Positions 44,726-56,333 of a stretch of 64,000 nt of DNA are shown here, one piece after another (position 1 is the first letter of the stretch; the number at the start of each line of letters is the position of its first letter). A model generated the notes under the pieces. The model was not told the DNA's origin. It made no database searches and saw nothing but the letters and a program-made list of their open reading frames with translations. This stretch comes from Plazaster borealis (taxonomy: Eukaryota > Echinodermata > Asteroidea > Forcipulatida > Labidiasteridae), in assembly GCA_021014325.1 (NCBI GenBank), contig CM037472.1, positions 33,566,234 through 33,630,233 of the forward strand, read 5' to 3'. A program made the position numbers and the translations under genes.

Positions 44726-46152
44726 CAGAATAAATGAAATGAAATAAAATGAAGACATTAAAGAAAAACTTTACCAACGGTTTGGTTCAATTCATCTTAT
44801 GATGTATCTGAGTGTTTGAGGTGTGTCATTGGATGTCTGTATCTTAATATCTAGTATTTAGAAAGCAGTTATTGGCCTGAAAAGTACTTTTGTCAGCAGT
44901 AGTTAATCTAAATCAAATGTTCTCATAAAAAAATAATAACAATCACGCAAATTCCTGTATGTATTTGTATGTAACAGTTTTTTTACATTTTTGAGGTGAA
45001 AATAATTGTTTTCAATGTCACGTAGTTTCAAAAGAACAATTCCCAAGGTGAAAATTTGTATATGAAAAAAAAAAACCCAGAAAACATAACAAACTTTATT
45101 AATTATTATTATTACTATTTGTTATTTTTTAGTTTATTCATTTATTTATTTAAGCCCTATTTATTTATTTATTTTTGGGGTGGTGTTTTTTTCATTAAAT
45201 CATGACCGCCGAATTACATGTAATGCAATTTTGACAGGTAAATTGTTTTGTATTTTTACTGATAAATAGGCCGAGGGGATGGAAAATAATTTAATCTGAC
45301 TTTCCCTTAAACTTGTTCTAGAATATAATGGACTTGTGTAGAATTACACTTCTCAAACACCAATTACCTTGTAACACTGTGATTAGATACACTACCATCA
45401 AATCTGTCTCAACATTTGTTTCATATTTATTTCAAGGATGACAAAATGTCAGCCTTTCTCGTGATACCATGCACTGTTCAATCTAGATGAAACCTGCTGG
45501 CAGTCATTAAACTGTCAACTATGTTGGTTTATTCATGAAGAGTCAGTAACAATAGTTAATGGCATTGTGGAGAAGATTATTGCTGTGTTTAGTAGTTAGT
45601 GCAACGCCGCAAGGACGAACATGTGTGTAGAATTGGTTTTGTTAATTTTAAATTTCGTTTATTGCTACTATGACAAAAAAAGGAAAGTCATTATACGAAA
45701 TAAAGGAATCTTCTTCAAGGGTCTATAGTCTGTGAGGATAAGAGCTGGTGGTTGACCATTGAACATTTTGCCGGATTCCTACTTTTTACAAGCACTAATG
45801 AAGGACACTCTGCCTTCGGACAGTTAAAGCGCAATAAAATGCAAACTGTCACAATTAGAAGCGAAAGTAAAAACCAGGTCAAATATTTTGAGCTTGTATG
45901 GAAGCACACAGAAACTCGTCAGAATTATATATGTCCAGCCTGAAAACCAAGTTGTTTACACGAAATTGTTGCAACTGGTGCCTTGACAATAACTTCCTTT
46001 TAACAAAGAATTATGTGGCAATATTTTCTGTTAATAACTTGCTTTTTTGAGCATGGGCCCAGTTATACAAAAAAGTCTTCTGAATGGATTTTTGCTGGTG
46101 CACTGTGTCTTGTAATGTGCCTTATGTATTATCAAATTTTTTTGTCCCTTTA
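44726..46152. other. Intergenic stretch, nothing recognised
   Basis: An AT-rich stretch with poly-A and TTTATTTATTTATT tracts at 45060-45180. The opposed open frames near 45715-45943 have no domain. Confidence 0.5.
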
Positions 46153-46255
46153 GGGCCTAGATAGCTCAGTTGGTAGAGGGCCGGCCGGCACATTAATCTG
46201 GAGGTCGCAGGTTCAAATCCCGCTCTAGTAAATGTTTATCTGTTAAACCCAAAAT
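46153..46255 (+). mobile_element. tRNA-derived SINE (GATAGCTCAGT type)
   Basis: GGGCCTAGATAGCTCAGTTG, GTAGAGGGCCGGCCGGCAC, TTAATCTGGAGGTCGCAGG and TTCAAATCCCGCTCTAGT form a tRNA-like head with good A and B boxes. The anticodon stem pairs poorly. The shared tail (TGTTAAACCCAAAATTA) recurs at 60030 and, inverted, at 59775. It is a retroposon, not a functional tRNA. Confidence 0.75.
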
Positions 46256-46524
46256 TAGACTATTTTTTGTTTTCTGTGCAGATAACTAGCAGGACCAGTC
46301 AGCTTGTCATTTCATTAGTCCGCAAGCTGTTTCACAGGTCCATATATTAGGGTTTCCTTTCATTTTATTCAAGATTTTGCATTTGTATGGAAATTTAATT
46401 ACATCAAAATGTTTGTGTAAACAGTGGTTTAGTAGCTTTGGGATAGCGATGAACTAGCCTGTCAGACCACTTTGACTAGTTCTAAGATGTTTTAACAAGC
46501 ATTTTGACAGTGGACCGTTGTTAA

Positions 46525-46902
46525 AGACAGTGGACCTATTGGTAATTGTCAAAGACCAGTCTTCTCACTTGGTGTATCTCAACATATGCATAAAATAACA
46601 AGCCTGTGAAAACTTGAGCTCAATTGGTCATCGAGGTTGCGAGATAACAATGAAAGAAAAAAACAACCTTGTCACACGGAGTTCTGTGCTTTCAGATGCA
46701 AGTTGATTTCGAGACCTCATCTAATTTTGAGGTCTCAAAATCAAATTCGTGGAAAATTACTTCTTTCTCGAAAACTACTCCACTTCAGAGGGAGCCGTTT
46801 CTCACAATGTTTTATACTATCAACCTCTCCCCAATACTTGTTACCAAGTTAGGTTTTATGCTAATAAATATTTTGAGTAATTACCAATAGTGTCCACTGC
46901 CT
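46525..46902 (+). mobile_element. TTAA-flanked MITE, subfamily A variant with changed ends
   Basis: It is flanked by TTAA (46521-46524 and 46903-46906). The ends read AGACAGTGGACCTATTGG and CCAATAGTGTCCACTGCCT: the interior is subfamily A but the ends lean to the CTATTGG form of subfamily B. The centre has GAGACCTCA...TGAGGTCTC inverted in place of CTTCTTGCAAGAAG. Confidence 0.88.
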
Positions 46903-46918
46903 TTAAGGGAGAATGCTT

Positions 46919-47273
46919 AGGGCTTGAATTTGGGGGGAAAATCCACAAGACCGCAGGGCTTGTAGCTCAGAAATTTTACTGGACCAGAGTTTTGTTTACA
47001 AAGACCAGAAGACAGTTTTAACATTTGAACTGTTTTTATTTAAACTAAGAGAAGAGTTCTCTTTTGTCTTTGATACTTAGCAGAATTGAAAGATATTTAC
47101 CAGGCTAAAATTTAACATTTGAACTTTTTTTTTTTTACAAAGATATTGAATAAAAAAATAGAAGACCGCTGGACTTGTCCGGCTGTGAGTTTACTGGCCC
47201 AACACTAAAATCACTGGCCCAACACTAAAATCACTGGCCTCAGGCCTGCGTTCCAGTGTAAATTTCAAGCCCT
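46919..47273. mobile_element. Inverted-repeat element with AGGGCTTGAA ends
   Basis: It starts AGGGCTTGAATTT and ends AAATTTCAAGCCCT. The interior has two runs of TCACTGGCCCAACACTAAAA at about 47210-47245. The ends resemble hAT-type termini, and no target duplication was identified. GTAGCCCA...TACT(G/A)GCC-like phrases in 345-600 may be a related remnant. Confidence 0.65.
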
Positions 47274-48640
47274 GATCAATGGAAATAAACATACGGTGTT
47301 GTGAGTTGTCCCCACTACAGTTTTAATAAAATGCCGGAGGGGGTTAGGGAGGGGGCTGCAAATCAATGTCTGTCATATATTACAGACATGGATCTATAAA
47401 TTCAAGTTCATTTGAAATTGAATCAATGTGTGCTACTGTTTCGGGTCAAAGAATGTATGCCAAATTAAATTTATGGATCTTTCTTGCAATATTAATAAGT
47501 AGGTGCTGAGACAGAATTGAATAAGGGATGGGGAATATTTCTTGTTAATGTTAGTGTTGGTGTAAACAGCGTGTCGATTTATGTGTGTCAAAACAAAATT
47601 ACCACAAAAGCCATAAACTAACAACATATATGATGTAAATGTACAGTAACATTTAGCTCATTACTGACTTTTGTGGCTAAACAATAATAATAATAATAAT
47701 TTTGAGATTTTTTTTGCTGATTGATATACTAATTGTGACTATCTTTCTCTGAAGCAATTAGCAATTATTTAAAATCACTCTCTAAAATAAAGGGTTCAAA
47801 ATTTCAAAGGCCTGTTAGGCCAAAAGGAAAAAATGGCTTTGGAGGTTGAAGTTGGAAGTTGACAAACCTAAACATAAATTAGCAGAAGTCGGTTACATTA
47901 CAATATTATCATGGACTTACATGTATTAATCTTAAAACATAAAATAATGATGAGAAAGATGGCCCATCAATAAACCTAAATCACCATTTTCTGTTTTCTC
48001 TAATTCAAAAACGTATCTAAAATTAAGATACATCAAGTACGAGTGCACATGAATCATCACAGTACATGCAAACTATGTAGATTGTACAAAGAAAAAAGGA
48101 AAAACAACTCTGTGCATTTAGGACCAAAATACTGTACATATAATGATGGTAGCCTGGTAGTACCATTTTTGTACTTGGAGAAAGCAGACTGTGAAAGAAT
48201 GCTTATTGCATTATGTCGAGATAACGGAATTGAGTGTTTTTTCTATTCAGTTCAACTTTTTGTGATTCGGTAGCAGTTTAATTTGCAGACTTTCAGAGTG
48301 TATTAGCAGAATCATGTTTTAAGTGACCAGTCTGTTATACTCGTACAAGGTAAGTTGACTAAAGCTCTCAGGTTGAACAGTAAAATGGTAAAGGCTGCAT
48401 ATTTTTAGCAAGAGATCTCGGGGGTTAAATCTTACTAGAAATGCCTGGTGATTATTTTAAGTGAAGAATTTTTTTCTGTAGAGTGTATTCATAGATGAAG
48501 GTGATGTTAAAAGCACAGCTAGAAGGAATGTAGGAGTTATTAAATGTAGTTCAAAGGTAGGTATGGCTTTTGAGTAATGCATATTACATAAATTCACCTG
48601 AACTACCTAGATGTAAAGCTAATCAATTTCCACATAGCCT
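47274..48640. other. Intergenic stretch, nothing recognised
   Basis: An AT-rich stretch with an ATA-type microsatellite at about 47684-47700. No gene was recognised. Confidence 0.5.
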
Positions 48641-48716
48641 TTAAGTAATTGTTTAATTTTTGTTTACTGAACAACATTTGATTCAATTTTCCAGTGAATA
48701 ATAACAGAAAACAGAC
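48641..48716 (+). repeat. Flanking tandem repeat, copy 1
   Basis: From TTAAGTAATT through GAACAACATTTGATTCAATT to ACAGAAAACAGAC. The same unit follows the MITE at 49086-49169. Confidence 0.9.
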
Positions 48717-48720
48717 TTAA

Positions 48721-49085
48721 AGGTATCGTACACGTTTGGTAAAGACTCAAAACAAATATTAGCAAAAAAACTTACTTGGTAACAAGCAACGGAGAGCTGT
48801 TGATAGTATAAAACATTGTAGAAAACGACTCCCTCTGAAGTAACGTAGTTTTTGAGAAAGAGGTAATTTCTCACTAAAATAATAAAAACTTCTTGAAAGA
48901 AGTTTTTATTCCTATCTGAAAGCACACAAATTTGTACAACAAGGGTGTTTTTTCTTTCATAATTTTCTTGCAACTTCGATGACCAATTGAGCCCAAATTT
49001 TCACAGGCTTGTTATTTTATGCATATGTTGGATACACCAAGTGAGAACACTGGTCTTTGACAATTTCCAAACGTGTACAGGGCCT
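48721..49085 (-). mobile_element. TTAA-flanked MITE, subfamily A, inserted at a tandem-repeat junction
   Basis: It is flanked by TTAA (48717-48720 and 49086-49089). The ends are AGGTATCGTACACGTTTGG and CCAAACGTGTACAGGGCCT. It sits exactly where one 80-bp repeat unit ends and the next begins. Confidence 0.93.
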
Positions 49086-49169
49086 TTAAGTAATTTTTTA
49101 TTTTTTATTATTTTTATGAACAACATTTGATTCAATTTTCCATTGAATAATAACAGAAAACAGACTTAA
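49086..49169 (+). repeat. Flanking tandem repeat, copy 2
   Basis: It carries the same GAACAACATTTGATTCAATT and GAATAATAACAGAAAACAGA sequence as 48641-48716, with an expanded T/A tract near its start. Confidence 0.9.
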
Positions 49170-49482
49170 GACAACTGTTTGCCGAGTTCCCAGTGAAATG
49201 GGAAGATCGGTTCAAAGTTTAAACATGCATAGATACACTCAGTACGTGTTAGCAATAAGCCTCCCAAGTGAATGTTCAGCCACCAAGGCAATCTGGCAAA
49301 TTTTAGTCCCAATTTAATTATCCACTTCCCCCCCCTGATTGTTATGTCATTCAGCACATAATTTTATCCAGAATTTTGAGGTAGCATGGCCTAGGTTGGA
49401 CGGACTGTTGGGAATTTAACCAAACTTGATAAAATCACTAGTAAAATAAGTCTTCTAGTGAGATAATTGGTGTTGATGTTAA
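49170..49482. other. Spacer, nothing recognised
   Basis: About 310 bp between two mobile elements. No gene was recognised. Confidence 0.5.
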
Positions 49483-49919
49483 AGGTAGGGTCATACTTTG
49501 GTAAAGACCCAGAAAAAAAATGTAAAATTTTTATCCGACAAGCTTATTTGTTATAAAGATGGTAACCACAGTTATTTGGTCTGAAATGCACCGAAGATTA
49601 GAAATCAATAAAAGTATGTCAAAAAATTTGAATCTTGTTTCGCAGATCCAAATTTCCGTGGTGTCTGTTTGTGAATGCTGCGGCCGGAGATGTGGTTGGT
49701 ATTTGCGTCACCTCGCTAAACGCCCATGGGTTCGACGTTCTTGATGAAATTACCATGACATTTATTTTGCTGTTTTCTCAATAAATATAAACTGTATTCA
49801 GTTGAAACTTTCACAAATGACTTATATTGTTGTATCTTTTATTGGACCTATAAATTTTATTGGACCTATAAATCAGCATTGCATTGACAAAAACAAATTT
49901 ATGATGATTCACCCTACCT
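49483..49919. mobile_element. MITE family E (AGGTAGGGTCA ends)
   Basis: The left end AGGTAGGGTCATACTTTGG follows TTAA (49479-49482). The right end GATTCACCCTACCT is its inverse, without a clear TTAA. The interior TTTCACAAATGACTTATATTG is the inverse of a segment found at 59040 and 40560. A duplicated TTTTATTGGACCTATAAA lies at about 49839-49873. Confidence 0.75.
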
Positions 49920-51389
49920 GAAAGAGTGCTAAATCTAGTCTAGGAGGAACAAGGAAGTCATTTTGAGCAATCTTAAAACCATTGAATTAGACAATTACCC
50001 AACTGCTCCGTCATCTATTTTTTCGACAGGTCCGGCAGAATTAGCAAAGTCCAGTCCAGCACAAACTGCCACCACCTGCCTTTTTCATCTAAGTGCCATT
50101 TTTGTCTTTGTGGTATTTGTACGGTCTATTGTCACTGTACCAAGATGGTTTTAATTATTCACAATTTTCTTTATACATATACCTAATTATTTTACTCTTA
50201 GTTAGTTCACTTTTTACTTCATTAAATTTGTATTTTGTATATTCTATAACATGGTTTTAAATGCATGTTTGTTTAATTTATCTGTAAGGTGCAAAACAAT
50301 TTTCAGCAATTAGCAATTTTTAGCAATTGGTCTTTCCCATAAATTATGCTAATTACATTCACGCATGCGTTACACTATTGCTGGGCAAACGCCAAAGAGT
50401 TGTGTGCTAGGAAGATGCACAAATGCGCATGCGTCACGCCACCATCAGACCGATACAAAAAGTGGCGATGTTCCCTTATTTTGCCCACCAGTTGTGTTAG
50501 TGCGCACGCACGCACTTACATTGGAAGGGTCTACTTTCACTTTGATCATGATGATCAAAAGACACCCAGACACCCCTTTGATTACAAAACCCCATGAATC
50601 ATCAGTGGAAGCAAACACTGTAGGCGTTCCTGCTTTCATGTAGGTAATCGGAATCCTTAATCGAATCAATGCATTAGGTCCAAAATAACCTTGTTTCTAT
50701 GGTGACGTACCCAGCGTCAGGAATCGCTTTATTGTAAATGGTAACCATGTCAACTAATGAGGATGCCAAGGAAATAGGCTCTAATCTCATTAATACCAAG
50801 GGTACGCTCTGAAAGAAATGTAAACAAATGGTTGCTGAATTATAAAAATATACTTCATCAATTGTATTTTAAAATAAAGTTGTTACATCATAGGCCTATA
50901 TAAAGAACAGTGTGCCGGCCAATTCCTTTGTGATGCATTTTGATTGCTGAGGATGAACAATTATGCCTCACGTGATGGTTTATTTTCTGGGTGCGCCTTT
51001 GTATTTTGATATTGACATGTTATGGGTGATCTTCTAGGAGCATAAATTCAGTTTGAAATGTATCTACCTGGTACAGATGGCTGCAAGGCCAATGGTTTTC
51101 TTTTTTGGCGGTAATTAAATAGTATGAATTACTGTACAAAGTTCTGGGAGCTATTTATATTGTCATGAAGGGGTCTTCAGCAAATAAAAGGCAACCATTG
51201 CTGCCATTTAAAAAAAATATAAAAACATGCATGTACATACAGTTACAATAGGAAAACAGGCAACCCCATTTCACCCCCACCCCCCATTAAAAAAAAGGGT
51301 AGAACTAGAAAGCACTTTTAATAGATTTTAATTTTGCATCGGGACGAAGAATATTGATTGGTTTTTGCCCTTACACCAATGTGTATAAA
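49920..51389. other. Intergenic stretch with possible regulatory DNA
   Basis: It includes a TGCGCATGCGTC word (about 50425), resembling an NRF1-type site, and 50700-50820, which looks free of recognised repeats. No exon could be assigned. Confidence 0.35.
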
Positions 51390-51530
51390 GCACTGTATAC
51401 TTAGTACTTTCTCTAGTTCTGTGAACAAAATCCACAGGTATTTCACTCGGGTGGGGTTCAAAGTCGAATCCATGACCGTTCCCATGCTAGAGCAGATGTC
51501 TTACAACTAGACCACCGAGCTAGCCCGGGA
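51390..51530 (-). mobile_element. tRNA-headed SINE (CTCTAGCATGG type), minus strand
   Basis: On the minus strand: GGCTAGCTCGGTGGTCTAGT, CATCTGCTCTAGCATGGG, GGTCATGGATTCGACTTTG, then GTGGATTTTGTTCACAG and GAAAGTACTAAGTATACAG. Head and tail match 12505-12656. Confidence 0.7.
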
Positions 51531-53296
51531 GCTAGGGGCAGTTGGAATCCTACATTAAATCGTTGTATTACCCAATGCCCCCAAAATAGGATTGCAGTTC
51601 ACCCCACAATGTCTATCTTGACCATTCAAGGGCAAACACATAACCTCCTTGTTGGAGGTAATTACTGTATGTACATGTAATTTTGACACTGACAATCATC
51701 ACCTATTCATGAAAGAGTTAAGCAGTAACATATTGATGTAACACACATCAGGAGTCAAATTACACTTGACAACATTGCCTCTTCATATTCGACAGCTATT
51801 GCTACTGACTCAATAATATAAAGACCCATTTTTTCATGGTTACATTTTTATGTACTTAGAAACGGCAGGATTGAGCGCTATATAAATGTGAGTATTATTG
51901 TTATCATTATTGCGTTATAAGTTATATTTGGCTTTTAATGTTGGTTCTTCAGGGACGCCGTAACACATTCTTTGTGGAAGGCCTTTTGACTGTAACTTCC
52001 ATTTCACATGGTATTTTTTTTCTTCCAATTTAGCAATTATGTTCTTTTTATGTTATGTAATAGTAATACTGTATGGTCAATTTTGGAGTTTGACAAATAA
52101 TATAAATTTAAACTTCTCGCTAGCTAGCTGGCCCTGCTGGCTAGTCAATGAAAAAGTTAAGGGCAAACCCTTGTAAACATATTTAATAAAAACAGATTCT
52201 TAGTTTGATGGGACTACTAGAAGTATGTAATACGTAAGATGGAAAAGAACTGAAAAATGATCATCTTCCATCTTTCTTGATTGGTTTTCAGGCCTTGAGC
52301 TTCGCTCTGGAAGGGGCACGGCAATTTTCCTTAAGTGAGGGGCACTTCTATGAGGAAAATGTAAATTTGTATCTAGGAACTTTGCAAAGGGCACCCTAGC
52401 AAAAGCAATGGGCACCACAGCAATTGCTGTGGGTGCCCTTGGTCAATTGGAGGCCTGTTTTTTAAAGTAAATTCACAGAAGATCAGTTTATACCTGCTGG
52501 ATAACTCCAATGGGTGTTTCATGTTCTTGTAGGTAAGTTGACACAATTAACTTTCAAGCAGTCTTACTTTGTTATTTTGTTTACATTCCCCCCCCCCCCC
52601 AAAAAAGGATTGAGAATATTCATCAGTACAATGTAAAAGGATCCTTGTAAATATAAAAAAAATCTAACAAGAAACATGATATCAGGGTTGCTGTTTGTTT
52701 TGTTTTTTGGTAGAAATGAGAAATTAAAAGGAATGGTAAAACAAAATGCTTGAAACAGCTCAAAATAATGTCGAAAATAAAACAAATTTACACAGTCATA
52801 TTCTACTGGAGTAAATGTATTTACGTTGGGACAGCGCTCTGAGATTTGTTTGTTTGTTCACAAAACAATCAACTCATGTTTGACAGGACTGAAATCTGGC
52901 TTAGAGATTAGTTGCAATAATAACAGTTCTAACTAATGTCGTCATGAAAGCGATCTGACTATGAACGTGCAGAGAAATGAGGTAAGCGTGGCGAATACTG
53001 TTGAAGGGGAGGCTTGGAAGAGGGAGTGGGATAGGCTGCCAACAAAGCTTATTTTGGGATGGTCGTAAGGTTGATGGAGGGTCTTTGGTTAGACCATTAT
53101 ATTTGTTGTATTTCAGTTATTATTATTATATTGTTTTGGTAATACAACCAAGGATGCCTCATATTAAGTGAACTTAATCACTGTAGCTCGGAAGCCTGAA
53201 AAAATCTGTAAAAACCTGTAAACAAGAGTGCTTGCTATGTGAACCAGAAACACTGGGGTTAATCCCTACTCTTCCACGATAAGTGTTCTATCTTTT
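51531..53296. other. Intergenic stretch, nothing firmly recognised
   Basis: It has a C-run at about 52588-52598 followed by A's. The segment at 52295-52440 (GGGGCACGGCAATTTTCC, GGGCACCCTAGC, GGGTGCCC) looks like repeat debris. No gene was recognised. Confidence 0.45.
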
Positions 53297-53478
53297 TTCT
53301 TTTACATGCACTACCAATCCTAGTGCACAGGACCCACGGCTTAATGTCGCATCCAAAGGACAAAGCAACGGTAAAGTTTCCTGCTCAAGGACACAAGTGC
53401 AACAAACGGGACTCGAACCCACACTCTGATCAGAAACACCAGAGCTTGAGTCCGTTGATCTTAACCGCTTGGCGGCTC
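53297..53478 (-). mobile_element. tRNA-Leu-headed SINE, minus strand
   Basis: On the minus strand: AGCCGCCAAGCGGTTAAGAT, GGACTCAAGCTCTGG, GTGTGGGTTCGAGTCCC, then GCACTTGTGTCCTTGAGCAG, GCTTTGTCCTTTGGATG and CACTAGGATTGGTAGTGCAT. Same family as 41531-41785. Confidence 0.85.
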
Positions 53479-54988
53479 TGTTCATTCTGATGCCCTTAAT
53501 TCACCTCGTGGAAAGAATGTTTGAGGTTTTCGGGTGTGGGGGGGGGGACTGGATTGGATTTCACATGCAGTATCTCATCTACTTCAACTTTGATATGAAG
53601 TGTAAAATATTGCAACAAACATGTAGATGTTAGTCATTGCAGTCTAGAGAGTGGAAGGCCAGTGAATCGATTTCCATGTGATCCTTGTAGATTTGTTTTG
53701 AGACTTGGAAAGCACGGACTGTATATCTTTTTCGAAAATCGTACAACAGTGAAGGTCAAACTAGACTAACAATAAGTTGAGAAATATTAATAGCATTGGT
53801 TTTGGTTACTATTTAAAGGATTTACGTATTGAGAAATGGTTCCCCATGAATTGCTGTCACCTTCAAGAAATTGTGGTGAGAATAATTTATGATCTTCACT
53901 TGCGCTATCTTTATAAACCTTATGTGTGAAAGGCTCACTTTGAACAAGGGGTACTCCAAATATTGTGTATGGTTATAAGTATAAGATTCAATACGATCAA
54001 TCTGTGAAAGTTTCATCGCATAAAAGGAAAACAAAGAAAATTGGCTCACAGTTTGGCTGGGAATTTGTGCATACTTATATCGGGCTTATCATGATTGCAG
54101 CGATTTAGGTGATGGTGATTTTTGGGTCTTCTTGTGCTATTTTCCCGACTACAGCAGTCTTTCAGACAGAAATGTTTATCTGGAGGACTGGTGCTGGCAT
54201 GAACTTTATCTATACCAGTACTCAAATCGTTTCTTGCAAAAAATTACCAATCCTCTACTTTGTCTGTAAAGTACTTTAAGTAATAATTCTGTGAAAGGTG
54301 AAAGGTGGTTTTTGAATTTTTACAAAAGTTTCAACCGTCCTTTAATGAAATATGTAGATTTAAACATTAGTTAGCATTCTACCTTTGAACGCACCGACAA
54401 AAACAAGACGGTGGCAGCGCCCGGGAGCGTTCTACGCCTGATCTTTATGCGCATAATTGCTCAATCATAATTCGTTGTTGACTAATTGTGCTAGGAGGCA
54501 AAAGCCCACTTAATGGCACCTGTGCTGTAATTGTGAGCATGTGTATTTCCTGTGTTATGCTAATGTACAAGAAAAGGTGGATCTTCTGTGAATATCAGCG
54601 TCTATGGGCTCCAGGGTTGTCACCTTTGACCTATATTTCACTGAGGTATTCTCCATGTGCAAAGAAGCTGATCAGACAGATACCTGACAACTTTATCGCC
54701 ATTTGTGAGAACGAAGTTTTAAAAATGTATTCTTTTATTTATTTATTTATTCATTTGTTTTAATTTATACAAGATGTCGGTTTATATTGTAACATTCTGC
54801 ATTAGTGTAAGTATCTTAATGTTGACCCTGGCTGATGAAGTGAGTTGGATGGTCAAAGTTAATATTGAACCAATATCTATGTGGCACACAAACAAGGCTA
54901 TAGAATTGCACAATGATTTCCAGCAAGTTGGTTCTTTCTTGATACCTCAATCCTAATACAAACTGTGCTCTCCTGAAGACCTACTGAC
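53479..54988. other. Intergenic stretch, nothing recognised
   Basis: It includes a G-run near 53541. The open frames at 54488-54956 have no recognisable domain. Confidence 0.5.
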
Positions 54989-55185
54989 CTGGGCCCAATT
55001 TCATCGAGTGGCTTATGCACAAAAAGTAGCTAAGCACAACAAAATTATGCTTACCAGAATAACGTTACCAGCCAAAGTAATATTTTACATGCAACATCTG
55101 TGACTCGTATCCTGCTTAGCTTTGCTTAGCAACAGCTTGTTAGGCAAAACTTCCTGCTTAAGCTGCTCTATGAAATCGGGCCCTG
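54989..55185. mobile_element. GGGCCCAATTTC-family element
   Basis: It runs from CTGGGCCCAATTTCATCGAG to GCTGCTCTATGAAATCGGGCCC. The interior CTTACCAGAATAACGTTACCAG and CGTATCCTGCTTAGC match 29993-30188. Confidence 0.85.
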
Positions 55186-55967
55186 GTTGAAATCTTGATT
55201 TGTTACACCAAGGGTTCTTTTTAGAACCACCACAAATCCTTGGATCATTGTTGTTACTGAAAACGCCTCTCGTATTTACACCAAGTTAAATTTCAAATCA
55301 TACTTACTGTACATTATTAAGGGAATAAAAGAGTGGCGACGAGTTCTTCGGCTCGGGCCTTTATCACACGGCCGCGACCCTGCCGGTTTTAAACGGCCGT
55401 TTAAGAACGAGTCACTACTCATTTATTCCCACAAGGTTTTAAACATTTATTCCCATTCATAAATGCCTTTTTGTTAAAATGTGAAAGAATAAGGAAAATC
55501 GGTGGTAAAAAGACAATCTCTGACATTCTGTTTGTTAAGCGAATTTTCGAAGTTTGTACATTTCAAAAACTTTTGTAAAATTCTGTTTTGTGCACGTTGG
55601 TTTGTGTGTATGCGCTTGTACAAAAATATTACGCGCGGGTATACTAATAGCTATGTACTGCGTTCCGCGTAAGTAAATTGGCGTAAATGAGCAAGCGCAC
55701 CCAACACGCGAAGCCAGCCGGTCTTAAACAGCTCCAGCTGTGTCTTTATCAGCCGTTTAAACACCCCCACGTGACGTCTGGGGGTATTTATGAATAAAAT
55801 ATTATACCCCTTTTAACTTTGTATTCCCTTCTGACAAATCTTTGCTGCAAGGCACTGATTATTGGAAGGGGGAGGGGAGGGGAGGGCGAGGTCATGAGAC
55901 TGGTGCTGAGACTGGCACTAAAAGTAGTCTGCCTCATGTCTGAATGGTTAGGGCAAACACTGGTTAA
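55186..55967. other. Intergenic stretch with GAATAAAAGAGTGGCGACGAG repeat
   Basis: 55320-55800 includes a GC-rich part with GGCGACGAGTTCTTCGGCTC, AAACGGCCGTTTAAGAACG and CAGCCGTTTAAACACCCCC. The start matches, inverted, 32425-32450, so both places hold parts of one undescribed repeat. Confidence 0.5.
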
Positions 55968-56333
55968 AGGCATGGTACACGTTTGGTAATTGTCAAAGAC
56001 CAGTGTTCTCATTTGGTGTATCCAAACATATGCATAAAGTAACAGGCCTGTGAAAATTTGGGCTCAATTGGTCATCGAAGTTGCAAGAAAATGATGAAAG
56101 AAAAAACACCCTTGTTGTACAAATTTGTGTGCTTTCAGATAGGAATAAAAACTTCTTGCAAGAAGTTTTTATTATTTTAGTGAGAAATTACCTCTTTCTC
56201 AAAAACTATGTTACTTCAGAGGGAGTCGTTTCTCACAATGTTTTATACTATCAACAGCTCTCTGTTGCTCGTTACCAAGTTAGTTTTTATGCTAATATAT
56301 ATTTTGAGTAATTACCAAGCGTGTACGATGCCT
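55968..56333 (+). mobile_element. TTAA-flanked MITE, subfamily A, near-consensus copy
   Basis: It is flanked by TTAA (55964-55967 and 56334-56337). It has the full central CTTCTTGCAAGAAGTTTTT and all interior blocks, and with 58373-58737 is the best-preserved copy. A 76-codon open frame (56081-56311) is part of the element, not a gene. Confidence 0.94.

Noticed and set aside
56081..56311. A recurring ~76-codon open frame (also at 58486-58722, 48683-48973 and 9030-9290) encoding nearly the same protein each time
   Set aside because: Every copy lies within a subfamily A MITE and starts at the same place in it. The similarity follows from the DNA repeat; other copies break the frame, and there is no start context or domain.
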